Origin: Rebecca billardiae RCC1528
Taxonomy: Eukaryota > Haptophyta
DNA: 37,632 nt
Direction: 5' to 3'
NCBI GenBank assembly: GCA_965240325.2
Contig: CBDEKP020000005.1
Coordinates: 1 to 37,632 of the forward strand
The notes beneath the pieces were generated by a model, which made no database searches, was not told the DNA's origin, and saw nothing but the letters and a program-made list of their open reading frames with translations. Every line of letters starts with the position of its first letter. Position 1 is the stretch's first letter. Position numbers and translations under genes: made by a program. Of the stretch, positions 20,776 through 31,268 are shown in pieces.

Positions 20776-23700
20776 ATGCCTGCGATGCCGACGCCGTCCG
20801 GGCAGCACCGCGGGGGATCTCCGCTCGACGAGCTGTTCGCGCTCGACCAGCTTGACTCGCTCGTCGACACCGCGCTGCAAGCCGACGTGCTGTCGCCGTC
20901 GGACCGCATGGTACTCGATTTTGTGAACAACGTGGGCTGCGCGACGTCGGTGCCGATGCACTCGGCCATGTGCGGTGGCGGCTCGGTCGAGCGGCGGCTG
21001 GATGTACCCGAGCCCGCCGATGACAGCAGCTCCCGCGGCGGCCAGCTCGACCTCGCCGGCGCGCCAGCGCAAGCGCCAATCCGCATCAATACGGCGCGCA
21101 TCGGGCCGCCCTCGCAGGTGTCGACACCGCCCATGTCGTGGCGGCGATGCAGCGTGGGGGCGGATGGCACGCTGCTCAACGCGCCATCTGGCAAGCCCAC
21201 GCTGGGCTCAACGGTCTCGCTCGCGCGCCCGTTCGTCAAGCACGACGACGGCTCCTACTTCTGGTGCGCGCGCACGGCGCGGCGCGGCGCGGCGCGGCGC
21301 GGCGCGGCGCTGCGCTGCACTTGCATGCATGGCCGATCGGTTACCGTGCTGCCGAGCCCCGGTGGGGCGGTGTGCCGCGCGCGGCGCGCTCGGTACACGC
21401 ACACCCGCGCGCTCACCGCCCGCCCCTCGCGCCTCCCACGCGCGCGCGCGCGCCCCGTGTGCCACCGCCTTGCACATCGCCCGGCGCATCCTACCCACCT
21501 TACCCACCTTACCCACATCAGGTACAAGACCTGGCGCATCCCCGAGGTGCGCGTGACTGCGCCCGAGGGCTGCGCCGTGCGTATGCTTGCCGTCACCCTC
21601 GGCGCGCCGCGGGGCGGCGGCGACGGCCCGAAGACGCTCGGGCTCGTGCCGCTGCGCACGGGCGTGCAGCACGCGACAGCGCACTCGAGCCGCGAGGTCA
21701 AGCTGACCGGAATCCAGTTCGACACGACGTCGTACAATTGCGACCATGCGCTCTTCCACCTGCTGGTCGAGGTGGTGCCCCCGGCGGCGGCGGCGGCGGC
21801 GATGCAGACGAAAGGCCTCTTCGAGCGCGCGCGAGAGAGCGGCGCGGAGCACTGGATCTCCGTGACGGGCGTGCGCGTCATCTCAAAGCGCAAGAAGGGG
21901 GACCTGTTAGACCGTCAGCTCGATGCGCTCGCGCAGCCGGTGGCGAGCGACGTGCAGCCCGCGACGCCGCTGCCGCCCGTCCTCGGGCCGGCGCCGCCGC
22001 CGCCGCTGGCGGCGTCCACGCCCAGCCTGGTCCCCGCCGGGCCCGCGCCTTCTCCGCGCGGCGCGCAGGCGTACGCGCTGCCCGACGCTGCCGCAGGCAA
22101 CACGTCCGCGCTCGTGGCGGCCGTCGGCACGGCCTCCTCGATGAGCAGCGGCGCCGCGCCGTGGCGGCCAGCGCAGCCGTCGGCGGGCGTCGAGAGCGCC
22201 GGCGGCGCGGCGCACGACCTCGGCCCGGCGGCTCTCGCCGGCCTCGACGTGCGCTCGCGGAAGGCGCTCATGCCCGATGTGCACGAGCAGCGCGCGGACG
22301 CCAACGGTCCGAGCGCTCAGCGGAGGCGCGTCGGCGACGACGCCACGTCGCGCGAGACTCAGGGCGCGGGCGCGGGCGCGACCGCGGGCTTGTCCACGTG
22401 GACTGACCTCGACACGATGCTCGCGGCTGCGCGGATGGGCGGGCAGCTCCAGGGCGGGAGCCGGCTCCACGGGAGCGATGCTGAGCTGCACGCGCAGCAG
22501 GTGCTCGCTCTGCGCGCCGCGTTGGGGCAGGCGGGCGCCGTGCGGCCAGCTGGCGTGGGCGCGCCGCCCGCGGCTCTCGGCGGCGCGTACGGCGCGCTCG
22601 GCGGGGCGGGCCTCCTGCTGCCGCAGCCGCCGCCCGGTGTGCACGATATCGATCGCACGCTCCCGGCGAGCGCGCCGCCGCACTCCTCCGCCCTCGTCGC
22701 AAGCGCTGCTCCGGCCTTCTCCATGGCGGCCATGCACCCGCACGCTGCGCACTTTCAGACTCTCTCGCCCGGACCGAACTTTCCGGCCGCGGCCGCGGCC
22801 GCGCTGCTGCAGCAGAGGGCGCACCTGCTCTCGCCGCCGACGGTGCCGCGGATGCTGCCGGCGGTGCACACGCTCAGCCCGGGCGTGAAGGGCCTCGTCT
22901 GCCTGGGGACGGAGCACCCGGCGTGGCTGGACACCCTGTGCTACACGCCGTGCGCGCCACACATCGGTTTCACCATGTGCGGCGTCTCCGCCGCGCAGCT
23001 CATCGGGCGCGCGGCTCGCAGGGCGGCGGGCGGCGCAGGCGGCTGGAGGCCTCACGAGCTGCCACAGCCCCCGCAGGACGTGCTCAACGCGACGTGGGTC
23101 TCGAAGAACCTCGACGACGCGATGGGCGGCTCGATCGCGCCGCTCGCGGTCGGCGCTCCGGACTGGATGCACCGCGTGTTCGACGGCGCGTCCGTCGAAG
23201 TCCTTCAGGCCGTGATCAGCTTCCTCGGCTTCACGCTGCGCGGGCACCCGTCCGGCCCGGCTGGGGGCGGGTCCAAGGGGCCGCGGCTGCCGCGGCTCGC
23301 GCTGTCATGCGGCGTGCTGCGCCTCCGCGCCGACCTGCCCGGCGGGTACGCCGGCAAGCAGCTCGAGGCGGTGATGTACTACGCGCCCGTGCCACAGCGC
23401 CTTACGCTCCACACCTTCATGGTGCAGCGCGCGAACGTCTCGACGCCTGACTCGCACTTCCGGACGATGTGCGACGCGCAGCCGGACGTGATGAAGACCT
23501 TCGACGACGCGGGCTTCATCACGTACGTCTCGGCGGCGTCGGCAACCTTCTTCGAGCACGAGCCCTGGGAGCTGGTCGGCGGGGCCAGCGGTGCGCGCAC
23601 GCGACGTCGTATACACGCGCGCCGCGCGGCGCCGCGGCCGCGCCGCGTGGCCGTGTGCGCGTGCACTGCGCGCGCCCTGCGCGGCGCCACCGCCCACCAC

Positions 23701-24107
23701 GGCGCCCCGCCGCATGTGTCGCGCGCCGCTCGCGCCGTGCAGGCGAGGACCTGCACCCGTACTGCCAGCTCATCGTCCGCCAGAGATTCGTGCAGGAGTC
23801 TGATCAGAAGTCTGCGGTCGGGCTGTTGCCGCACACCCTCCGCCCGACAGAGGACAATGTCCCCGTGCAATCCGTCGTGCCGCTGCGCGGGGGCAACCAG
23901 TTGGTGCGCTCTCGTGGCATCTTCCGGCACATCACGGCGGACGACTACCGCTGGATGGACTTCCACTGCGCCTTCAAGCGCTCGCCGCAGGGCCACCCCA
24001 TCGACATCACCGTACGTGCGGTGCCGTGCAACCACAACGGCCGGCGGATGATCTACCGCGGCGACGGCAGCGAGGTGGAGTTCCTGGGAGAGATCGTCGA
24101 TGATTAG
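20776..24107 (+). CDS. PAS-domain protein with an unrecognised N-terminal domain (3 exons)
   Basis: The model joins 20776-21263, 21522-23590 and 23743-24107, giving 973 residues. An in-frame ATG at 20617 would add 53 residues of poor quality, so 20776 (MPAMPTPSG) is preferred, not proven. Residues about 148-290 form a conserved-looking region (FVKHDDGSYFWYKTWRIPEV, then EVKLTGIQFDTTSYNCDHAL and FHLLVEVVP, then WISVTGVRVISKRKKGD). It is beta-rich with a basic end and is reminiscent of immunoglobulin-fold DNA-binding domains. A long Ala/Pro/Gly linker follows. Residues about 818-973 form a PAS domain: FDDAGFITYVSAASATFFEH, EPWELVGGASGEDLHPYCQ, then FHCAFKRSPQGHPIDITVRA and NGRRMIYRG. PAS domains sense ligands or mediate dimerisation. 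A signal-responsive transcription regulator is a reasonable inference. Splicing repairs the frame across intron 2. Confidence 0.75.
21264..21521 (+). other. Intron 1 of PAS gene, in-frame
   Basis: The donor gtgcgcgcgc follows SYF and the acceptor cacatcag precedes the Y-K-T-W codons; the split codon is Trp. Its length, 258 nt, is divisible by three and it has no stop, so retention would add 86 residues. It holds a gcggc tandem run and three ttaccca/cttaccca units. The encoded Arg/His-rich sequence is unlike the exons. Confidence 0.75.
23591..23742 (+). other. Intron 2 of PAS gene
   Basis: The donor is gtgcgcgcac and the acceptor cgccgtgcag; length 152 nt, phase 1. It interrupts the PAS domain between GGAS and EDLHPYC, and removal joins two frames into a continuous PAS sequence, which is strong support. 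Confidence 0.85.
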
Positions 24108-24399
24108 TGATGATGATGACGATAAACTGCTACGCGGCTGATGCTAGGCTCTGGCTCCGCGGTTGACGACCCGCCCTGCCATGCAGTCCGCCGGTCATAT
24201 ATATATAAACCGGGGCCGCAGCGGCTCGTCAGCCTGTGACCTTATTTATCAGTATACTAATATATAATAATAATGACCGCGTTCCGCGGTCCTTCCGTAG
24301 AACCAACGCAGTTAGGGGCCCGCGGTGCACCCTCCGTCGGCTGCTGTCTCAGTCGGACATGTGTAACAGTTCGTTTGCCTCGGAGCTGCCACCGCCACA

Positions 24400-25062
24400 A
24401 CTCAGTTACCGCCCACCGGGCCGGCGGGCCGAGGACTGTCGCCGGCGGGCCGCCGCGCGGGGAAGCGGCCGCCGCGGGGCGGCGCGCGCGCGCAGGCAGG
24501 GCGATAGGCGCCGCGCGGCGCGGGCCAGCGCGTGCGCGCGTGCGGGCGCACAGTCTGCTTGACGTGCTCGCGCGGCGCCATGCGCTCGACGACGGGCCGC
24601 TGGTCGCTCACTCAGCCGGCGCACCTCGTGCCGGCAGACGGAGCGAGAGCGCGCGCCGCGCAGTGCTGCCCCGGCCTGCGCTGCCGGCAGCCGCGCACCG
24701 AGACCGAGCGGAGCTCGGGGTGGAACGAGGCGAGCGGCGCGTCGCGCCTGCCGCCGCGCGTGCGCGCCTGCTCCACCGCGCCGCCGTGCTCGCCCGCCGC
24801 CTCCTCCGCCGCGTCGGCCTCGAAGACGGCTGCGGCGGCCCGAGCCAGCGGCACGGGCTGAGCCCGTGCGCGCTGGCGCCCGGCGGCGATCGCCTCGACG
24901 GCCGTCTACTCCACAGCTGGCTGCTCGAGCTGCTGCACGGGGCGTCGCGACGAGGGCGCCACGCGCGCCCAGCGCGTCCGTCTCCGCGTCGCGCAGCGCG
25001 TCGAGCTCGGCGCCGCGCTTCGCCAGCTCGGCGCCCAGCGCCTCCGCACTCGCAGTTGGCAT
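24400..25062 (-). pseudogene. Broken coiled-coil gene fragment carried by H2
   Basis: Minus-strand pieces in several frames parallel those in H1: EALGAELAKRGAELDALRDA with ETDALGARGALVAT, then FEADAAEEAAGEHGGAVEQA with DAPLASFHPELRSVSV, then LSERPVVERMAPREHVKQ. Protein-level similarity between the copies is kept despite indels, consistent with descent from one coding gene. No intact product. Confidence 0.45.
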
Positions 25063-25668
25063 GCGCGAGCGTGCTCAAGCTGCTCGCGTGTGCCGCGTGT
25101 GCACTGGGCGCGGCGGCGGGTGCGCTGTGCGCCGCCGACACGTCCGCAGCGCGCGCCGCGCTCGGCGCCGCGCTCGGCGCGCTGCACGCCGCGGGCGCGG
25201 GCGGGCGCGCGGCGGCGTGGGCACGAGGGCTGTCCGTGCTGTGCGCGGAGCTCGGCGCCGCCGGCGCGGGCGCGTGCCACGCGGCGCTGCTCGAGCTGCC
25301 GGCGGGTGCGCAGCTGCGCGCGCTCGGCGGGCTGCTCGGCACCGCGCTGAGCGCCGCGCGCCCGCCCGCCGGCGCCACGCCGGCCGGCGCGCCCTGGCGC
25401 CGTCGCGCTGTTCCGCGAGCACCTGCGCGGCGCCGCGCTGGCGGAGGCGCTGGCGCACGGCGGCGGCGCGGACGACGAGGAGGATGAGGAGACGATGAAG
25501 ATGAGCAGGGCGAGGGCGGCGGACCGTGGGCCGGCACGCCACACGTCTACCGATGATGCTCGGGCGCCGAACGAAGGCCAGCGCCAGAGCGCATATGCCT
25601 GCGGGTTGAAGGCCAAAGCTCCTTTCGCCCGCTCGAAAGTGAAGGTTGTCTCGTTTGCTGTGTGCTGA
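25056..25668 (+). pseudogene. HEAT/armadillo-like gene fragment in H2
   Basis: A plus-strand stretch reads SVLKLLACAACALGAAAGAL, ARAALGAALGALHAAGAGGR and RGLSVLCAELGAAGAGACHA. It is helical and Ala/Leu-rich, with the periodicity of HEAT or armadillo repeats. Near 25390-25400 the coding character shifts frame to ALFREHLRGAALAEALAHGG, followed by an acidic tail (ADDEEDEE) and a TGA at 25668. The frameshift and the lack of a start make this a remnant. The parent protein was not identified. Confidence 0.35.
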
Positions 25669-26207
25669 TTGGTGGTCGTCTTTCTATGGGTCGTAACCAA
25701 GCCGCTGCGTTTTTGTCAATAGCAAAGTTGGCATGGGCGAAGAGCAAACATCATAGTAAATGCGTGAGTGATTCTCGGTTTTCGAGTCTCTCCGCTCGCT
25801 GCGCGCTGATTGGACATTGGTCGTTGTGCAGCTAACCCAAGGTTTTTAGTACACAGGTTGGTAGGAGTTGTGTTGTGTCGATATGGAATTGTGGACATAG
25901 AATGCTGAGCGTTTGACCAATCAACGTCTCGGAAAAAAGGACGAAACATGACTCAGACGTGTGAGTACTCTCGATCTCCGGGAGATATGGCCATTTCCGC
26001 CCACTGGGGTCATTCAGGTGTAAAGTTGAGTAATTTGGCAGCGCGCAATAAAGGTTCGTCGTTAGTAAAGTTGAGTACTTGACGAAGACTTTTTGCCAGG
26101 AGCCCAGGACCTCCAGCGCACGCGCTGGGTCCTCGTCCTATTTGGCAATATGCTATGAATATTTACAACAAATCGCAGATTCGTTCACCCAGATATACTG
26201 ACAAATG
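25669..26207. other. AT-richer interior of H2, no gene
   Basis: GC drops markedly here. Two ctgattgg words (25666-25673 and 25806-25813) and two taaagttgagta words (26020-26031 and 26067-26078) recur locally. No protein or RNA gene was seen. Confidence 0.4.
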
Positions 26208-26448
26208 CACGTCCGTCCATCGACATATGCGAAATGGCCCGGGCGCGGCTATTTCGTCAATCGCGTCTTGCTAATGCAGAGCAATGGGCGAATGTACCCC
26301 TCGAAAAAGCGAAAACTCACCCTCCAACAGCCCTCAAAATCGTCCCCCGTCCGCCCCTTTTCTTTGATCAAAAGATCTGCTTTTTGACAACGTAGTGAGG
26401 GCCCCCGGCGGGGCTCCACGCTACGCGCTCCGCCCTGCACCGCGGGCC

Positions 26449-27300
26449 ATAATTACTATATAACTGAACAGTACTACTAGTTACGGCATACGCGGGCTAG
26501 CGCCGAGTACTGCCGGCCGGTTCAGAGGGGTCAGGGCCCCACTGTGGGGTGTGTCCGTGTGTGGCCCAAAATCCAACTTTCTGTCGTCTTGAGATGAGGC
26601 TGCTCTCATCAAACTTCGGAATATGTACTGTCGTCGTCAATCATTCGCCTGAAATGACCTGGGGAGTCACAGTGATAAGTTTCGTGCGAAAAATGTCATC
26701 ACATACTGGAGATATACGACCTCAATCTCGACGCGATCTCGGCAACATTATAGTAGGGGAGATACACGATCTCCAAGGCGATCTCGCTATTTGCATCACC
26801 AGAATCGCACCAGCTAGATCACATTTTGGCACTCTGAAATTGGCACAGGCAGCGGATCGGTTAGTGTGACCATGACATGATGGGCAGTCCGGTCACTGTC
26901 CGCGGGACATCCAGCAGGGGTGCATTCATCTACTCGATCTTTGGGGGGGGTCTGGGGGGCTCCCCCCAGCCGATCGAAGGACCAAATACGCCTCAATATA
27001 GGGGCCCAACTCGTCGCCAGATTTGCATCACAGACTGCGGCTGAGCCTGACGAGGGCCTGAGCCGTGCAGCGGCGTCGATTGACAGCGTCAGCTCTGCGC
27101 CGCCTCGCGACGACCATGCGACGCCTCGCACGCAGCCCTGATCTCGGCGTCTCCCTTGCGAGTCAAGCCGTAGCGCAGTGCAGGATCAAGCGACGCATCG
27201 ACCGCTGCGGCGGCCGCCGCTGGCCTCCGACCTCGGCGGCGCTCGCGCGGACCTCTCTGAGCCGGCCAGCTGTGGCTGTCCTCTGAGGAGCTGCAGCCAA
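26449..27300. other. Intergenic, no supported gene
   Basis: Moderate GC, with a G run at about 26942 and a small agatcg-rich patch (26700-26830). Open frames exist but lack domains and codon bias. Confidence 0.4.
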
Positions 27301-27612
27301 GCACGAGCTCGTGCGCATGCCCGCGCCACTACGAGCTGACGGCGCGGCCCGGAGCGCAAGCAGCTCGACGCCGACAAGCTTCTGCACCCGCCCGCGCCGC
27401 CGCGAGCTCAAGGCGCGCGGCCTGGCGGAGTGAGCTCGACGCGGACAGCGCGCAGCTCGCTCGAGTTGACGAGCAGCTTCTCGCTCATCGATAACTCCAA
27501 GTGCACGAACGTGCACCCGGGGCGCGAGCGCGACAAGGTGCCGCCGCCCACCAGCGGGTGCGCCCTGATCAAGGGCCTCCAGACGTCTCGCCTCCTCGCC
27601 CGCCGCGGCTAA
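27301..27612 (+). pseudogene. Possible coiled-coil gene remnant
   Basis: Plus-strand frames give KQLDADKLLHPP, ELDADSAQLARVDEQLLAHR and, in a third frame, SFSLIDNSKCTNVHPGRERD, each with mostly G/C-ending codons. They are in order but in different frames. This may be a decayed gene; support is weak. Confidence 0.2.
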
Positions 27613-27819
27613 CTCCATCGTGCGGGAGACCGGTCCGGGAGCGTCAAAAAAAAAGTTCAGCACGATGGAGTCCTCCGTGTTCGACCAATCCTTTGGTTCG
27701 ACTGTGACGACGCGTTCAAGGACAAGGAAACATGCAGCATCATACGAAAGCGTCTGCGGCTGCTTCGGTTTTGAATAACCTGCGGCTTCGTCCGGCGCCG
27801 CCCCGGAGATCTGTATATA

Positions 27820-27930
27820 TTTAACGACGTGGCAGCATCGGACAAGCGTCAGGCTCAGAGTGCAACAGGTCTACACATAGAATGCGTCCGCGCCTTCCGT
27901 CCAGGTCAGACAGTGCGCCACCCCCAGCCC
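27820..27930. repeat. Dispersed repeat R4, copy 2
   Basis: It follows tatatat and starts tttaacgacgtggcagcatc, matching 15626-15732 almost base for base, with extra gtct near 27870. The sequence after it (tgcccccctacgggag) is unrelated to the flank of copy 1. Confidence 0.85.
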
Positions 27931-28019
27931 TGCCCCCCTACGGGAGCGGGGCCGGGAGTGGAGCACCGCCTCGGCCTGGGGCACGCGGCGGCGACGGCAG
28001 ATGCCGCCGCGGCCGAGCG

Positions 28020-28330
28020 CCTTCCGGAGCACTTGGATGAGGGTGAGGTCGTAGTCGATGTCGCCGCCCGCCGACCTAGCGGCGAGCAGCTCCGGCAAGC
28101 GGCAGCCGCGGCTGTCGCCCCCGTGCGCCCGCGTGGGCGCCTGGATGAGGATGAGGTCGTAGTACGCGTCGCCGCGCGCCGGCCAAGCGGCGCGCAGCTG
28201 CAGAAGAGGGGCTTGGAGAGTGAGCGCGCCGCCTAGCGCGCTCTGGGCGATGAAGCAGATGAGGTGGTAGTCGATGTCGCAGCCCAGCCCGCCGGCGGGC
28301 TGCTGCAGATGCAGTGCTTGATGCTGCGGG
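28020..28330 (-). pseudogene. Fragment with three tandem protein repeats, unknown
   Basis: The minus strand has an open frame with strong G/C-ending codons. It holds three related units: GCDIDYHLICFIAQSALGGA, then ARGDAYYDLILIQAP, then GGDIDYDLTLIQVLRKALG, spaced about 38-40 residues apart. The core is (G)D-x-D/Y-Y-x-L-x-x-I-Q/A. No start codon is seen and the frame loses coding character on both sides, so this is probably a fragment. The repeat family was not recognised. Confidence 0.35.
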
Positions 28331-28786
28331 GAACCTGGCCCCTGGGCGCGTCACACCCCGCACCCCCTGCCCCACCTAGGGTGGAGCGAAGGGCACGGAG
28401 GAGGCCAGCGCCAAGGGCCAGATGGGTGCAGCGGCGTCCACCTGCTGCATCGCCCCCCGAGGCGATGCAGCCGGCGGCCGGCTGGAGAAAGAGGGTGCCA
28501 GTGCCTATCCGGTATCCCGGACCCGCTGCGTGTGGTTGATCTCCGCGTCACGTGCCAGCGCAGAGCAGTCGAATATATATATATGATCGGCTACGCCGAT
28601 CTTCGGGTAGTAAACAACGAAGTTGAGGGCGCACGGCCCTGGTACAGTTGTGAGTCTAGTAGTTGTCGCGTTCTTCACCGCCGAATCACGATGCGCGCGC
28701 CCCGGGCGCGTCGCCGTGCAGGAGGCGCGGGCGCGAGTAATCGACGCGATCGACGGCCTCGGGGGGCTGCGCCGTGTCGCGGCTCT

Positions 28787-30533
28787 TCATTCAGTCTTCA
28801 CGCAGCCGGCGTGCCCCTCGAGCGCGCGCACGCACTCTGACTCGGCGGTGTCCCACGCCCACAGCCGCACGACCGCGTCGCTGTCGTCGCCCGCGCTCGC
28901 CGCGACGCGCCCGTCGGCCGAGAGTGCGACCGCCTCCACCCAGCCGGCGTGCGCTAGCAGCACAGCCTCGCACGGCCCGCGCGCGGCGAGCAGGGGCGCT
29001 CGCGCGCAGTGCTCGCGCCCGCGCGCCCAGCTGGCGCGGGCGGCCGGGTGCGCGGCACGCGGCGCGCGCCGCGCCCACGCGGACTCGTGCGGCGCCGAGC
29101 CAACCGGCTGCTCGAGGCACAGCGCGAGGCAGCGGCCCGGCGCCGTGGCGGCGGCGGAGGCGCTCAGCCGCGCAAGCTGCAGCCAGTCCGCGACGCGCGC
29201 GCGCAGCGCCGCAGCCTCCGCGCGCGCGGCCGCGCCCGGCTCGCCGCCGCCGCCGCCGCGCGCGTCGGCGTCGGCGAGCGCCGCGGCCGTGTCCGCGAGG
29301 TCGCGCACGTACTCGGTCTCGAGGCCGTGCCGCGCGCGCGCCTCCCACCCGTCCGCGCCCGCGTCGGTGAGCTCGCGCGCCGCGTCGGCCGCGCGCCCGG
29401 CCGCGAGCAGCGCTTGCACTAGCTCCTCGCACCGGCGCACATTGAGCACGGCCGCGCCCGCGCGCCCAGCTGGCGCGGGCGGCCGGGTGCGCGGCGCGCG
29501 GCGCGCGCCGCGCCCACGCGGACTCGTGCGGCGCCGAGCCAACCGGCTGCTCGAGGCACAGCGCGAGGCAGCGGCCCGGCGCCGTGGCGGCGGCGGAGGC
29601 GCTCAGCCGCGCAAGCTGCAGCCAGTCCGCGACGCGCGCGCGCAGCGCCGCAGCCTCCGCGCGCGCGGCCGCGCCCGGCTCGCCGCCGCCGCCGCCGCGC
29701 GCGTCGGCGTTGGCGAGCGCCGCGGCCGTGTCCGCGAGGTCGCGCACGTACTCGGTCTCGAGGCCGTGCCGCGCGCGCGCCTCCCACCCGTCCGCGCCCG
29801 CGTCGGTGAGCTCGCGCGCCGCGTCGGCCGCGCGCCCGGCCGCGAGCAGCGCTTGCACTAGCTCCTCGCACCGGCGCACATTGAGCACGGCGGCGTCGCG
29901 GCCGGCGAAGGCCGAGGCGCGCGGCAGAGAGGAGCAGGGGCTGCGGCGCGACGCGCCGCCGCCCGTCCTCGCCGCCGGTGGCCTTCGGGTGGCGCAGCGG
30001 TTTGGCGGCCTCGCCCGCCCACGTGCCAGCCCAGAAATCCGCGAGCGCGTGCGCGTCGGCCGCGCGGGCGTATCGTGCCGCCGCCGCCTCGGCCACCTGA
30101 TGACGGTGGTACCAGCGCAAAGGGCCGTCGCCGCCGGCGAGCAGCGAGCCGAGCGCGTCGCGCACGGCGAGCCACACGGGCAGCCGCACCACCGCCGGCA
30201 CCCAGAACTCGAACACGGACGCCAGCACGTCCTCGTGCAGAGAGAGCGAGCCTCCTCCAGCTCGGCACTCGAGAGGCCGCGGCGCGACGCGCAGATGGCG
30301 CCGCAAGCGCGCCGCACGAGCATCGCGCCGTGCAGCCGCTCGACGCGCTCGAAGGTGGCGGCGACGGCGGCGCGCGCGTCGGCGGGCAGGTGCGCGGGCG
30401 GCGGCTCGCCCGAGCGCCACTCCGCCGCCGCGTCGGCGAGCAGCACGGCGTGCAGCGCGCTCGGCGCCTCTCCGAGTGCCGAGCGCACCGCCTCGACCAC
30501 TCTTGTCCCTATCATAAAAGTGCGGCAGCTCAA
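28787..30533 (-). pseudogene. Broken NACHT/WD40-type NTPase gene fragment
   Basis: The minus strand first reads FERVERLHGAMLVRRACGAI with RGLSSAELEEA. A frame change near 30240-30256 leads to LHEDVLASVFEFWVPAVVRL and GPLRWYHRHQVAEAAAARY, typical of the region after the NACHT domain in NPHP3/TEP1/NWD-like proteins. A second change near 29960-30000 leads to DAAVLNVRRCEELVQALLAA. The end has one WD40 repeat (HAGWVEAVALSADGRVAASA, VVRLWAWDT) and stops at the start of the next (GHAGCVKTE). Walker motifs and the other WD repeats are missing. A 439-bp tandem duplication adds another frameshift. It is a non-functional fragment inside H3; such proteins normally act as signalling ATPases. Confidence 0.6.
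29014..29891. repeat. 439-bp tandem duplication inside the NACHT/WD40 fragment
   Basis: Copies at 29014-29452 and 29453-29891 are near-identical; the differences seen are an a/g near 29054 and a c/t near 29271. The unit length is not divisible by three, so the duplication shifts the reading frame. High identity means it is recent, or an assembly artefact. Confidence 0.9.
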
Positions 30534-31080
30534 AAAATGGCGTTTCGCTTCAAAGAATAATCAAAGATCCCGCGCAATGACATCTCGCGTGTATGAATCA
30601 AGGGTAATCAAGGGGCTTAAACCCGCCACTGAGAAGCTGACGGTTCATGACTTCATATGCCGGCATGATACTTTAATTCAAGCGACATAAAAGCCGACCC
30701 AACTTAATGGATTGCCACCCGCATTGACGTCGTATCAGTAGATGACCAAAAGTATATCAGCAAGTGTAGCTTGATAACCGTATGATACAAGGGCGCGCGG
30801 GAACGTCGATTCAAGCTACCCGCGCAATACCATATCGCGTCGCTTTGATGAATCTCAGGAGTGAACAGCTATCCAGAGAATTAGTTCGATGTCTCACCTT
30901 TCTATGGTCAGTTCAACACACGAATCTTGACTATCAGAAAGGTATCAGAGATGACTTCGTCCTATTTGATTCCGATTTCTTCTATTACTTACTATCCAAG
31001 GATTAAGGAGCAGTACAAACGCAATCATGAGCAGCGATATCGAGTCAAATGCGGATTTCACACCTAAATCCACCTACAAA
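30534..31080. other. AT-rich interior of H3, no supported gene
   Basis: GC is much lower than in flanking DNA. Two related words, cccgcgcaatgacatctcgcg (about 30571) and cccgcgcaataccatatcgcg (about 30819), suggest an internal repeat. A 74-codon frame at 30782-31006 has no recognised domain. Confidence 0.4.
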
Positions 31081-31247
31081 AATCCCCCAAATCCTGCGCG
31101 CATCCTCTTTTTTGATTTTGCGGAGCACGTGCGCCGCCCCCCCCGGCTTTCGCTCACGCTCAGACCTTTCGGGGGGGCCCGTGCGCCATAATAAATTCGA
31201 TTGGTACCCTCATCGCCCTCTGGCTGCCAGGGGTTCCGTTGAATGCA

Positions 31248-31268
31248 CCCCCCCCCCCCCCCCCCCCC
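31248..31268. repeat. Poly-C run, 21 nt
   Basis: A homopolymer run downstream of the cyclophilin gene. Its length is likely to vary between reads. Confidence 0.95.

Larger units (their letters stand above)
24275..26448 (-). mobile_element. Helentron-like non-autonomous element H2
   Basis: On the minus strand the 5' end ggcccgcggtgcagggc starts at 26448, after taattat, and opens the 5' block (26208-26448) shared with H0 and H1. The inverted terminal sequence is at 24317-24329 and the 3' hairpin at 24275-24291, identical to that of H1. It carries a longer cargo than H1: the shared coiled-coil fragment plus a HEAT-like fragment on the opposite strand. It lies about 170 bp after the PAS gene stop codon. 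Confidence 0.7.
28585..31187 (-). mobile_element. Helentron-like non-autonomous element H3 (sister family)
   Basis: On the minus strand the 5' end is ggcgcacgggccc at 31187, after aatttattat. The near-identical inverted sequence (ggcgcacggccc in plus orientation) is at 28628-28639. The 3' end is a perfect hairpin (28585-28601, gatcggc / gccgatc, 3-nt loop) followed by an AT run. The end sequences differ from H0-H2 but keep the same layout and the caacg-agtt-agggc box. The element carries a broken NACHT/WD40 gene fragment and AT-rich filler. Confidence 0.55.
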
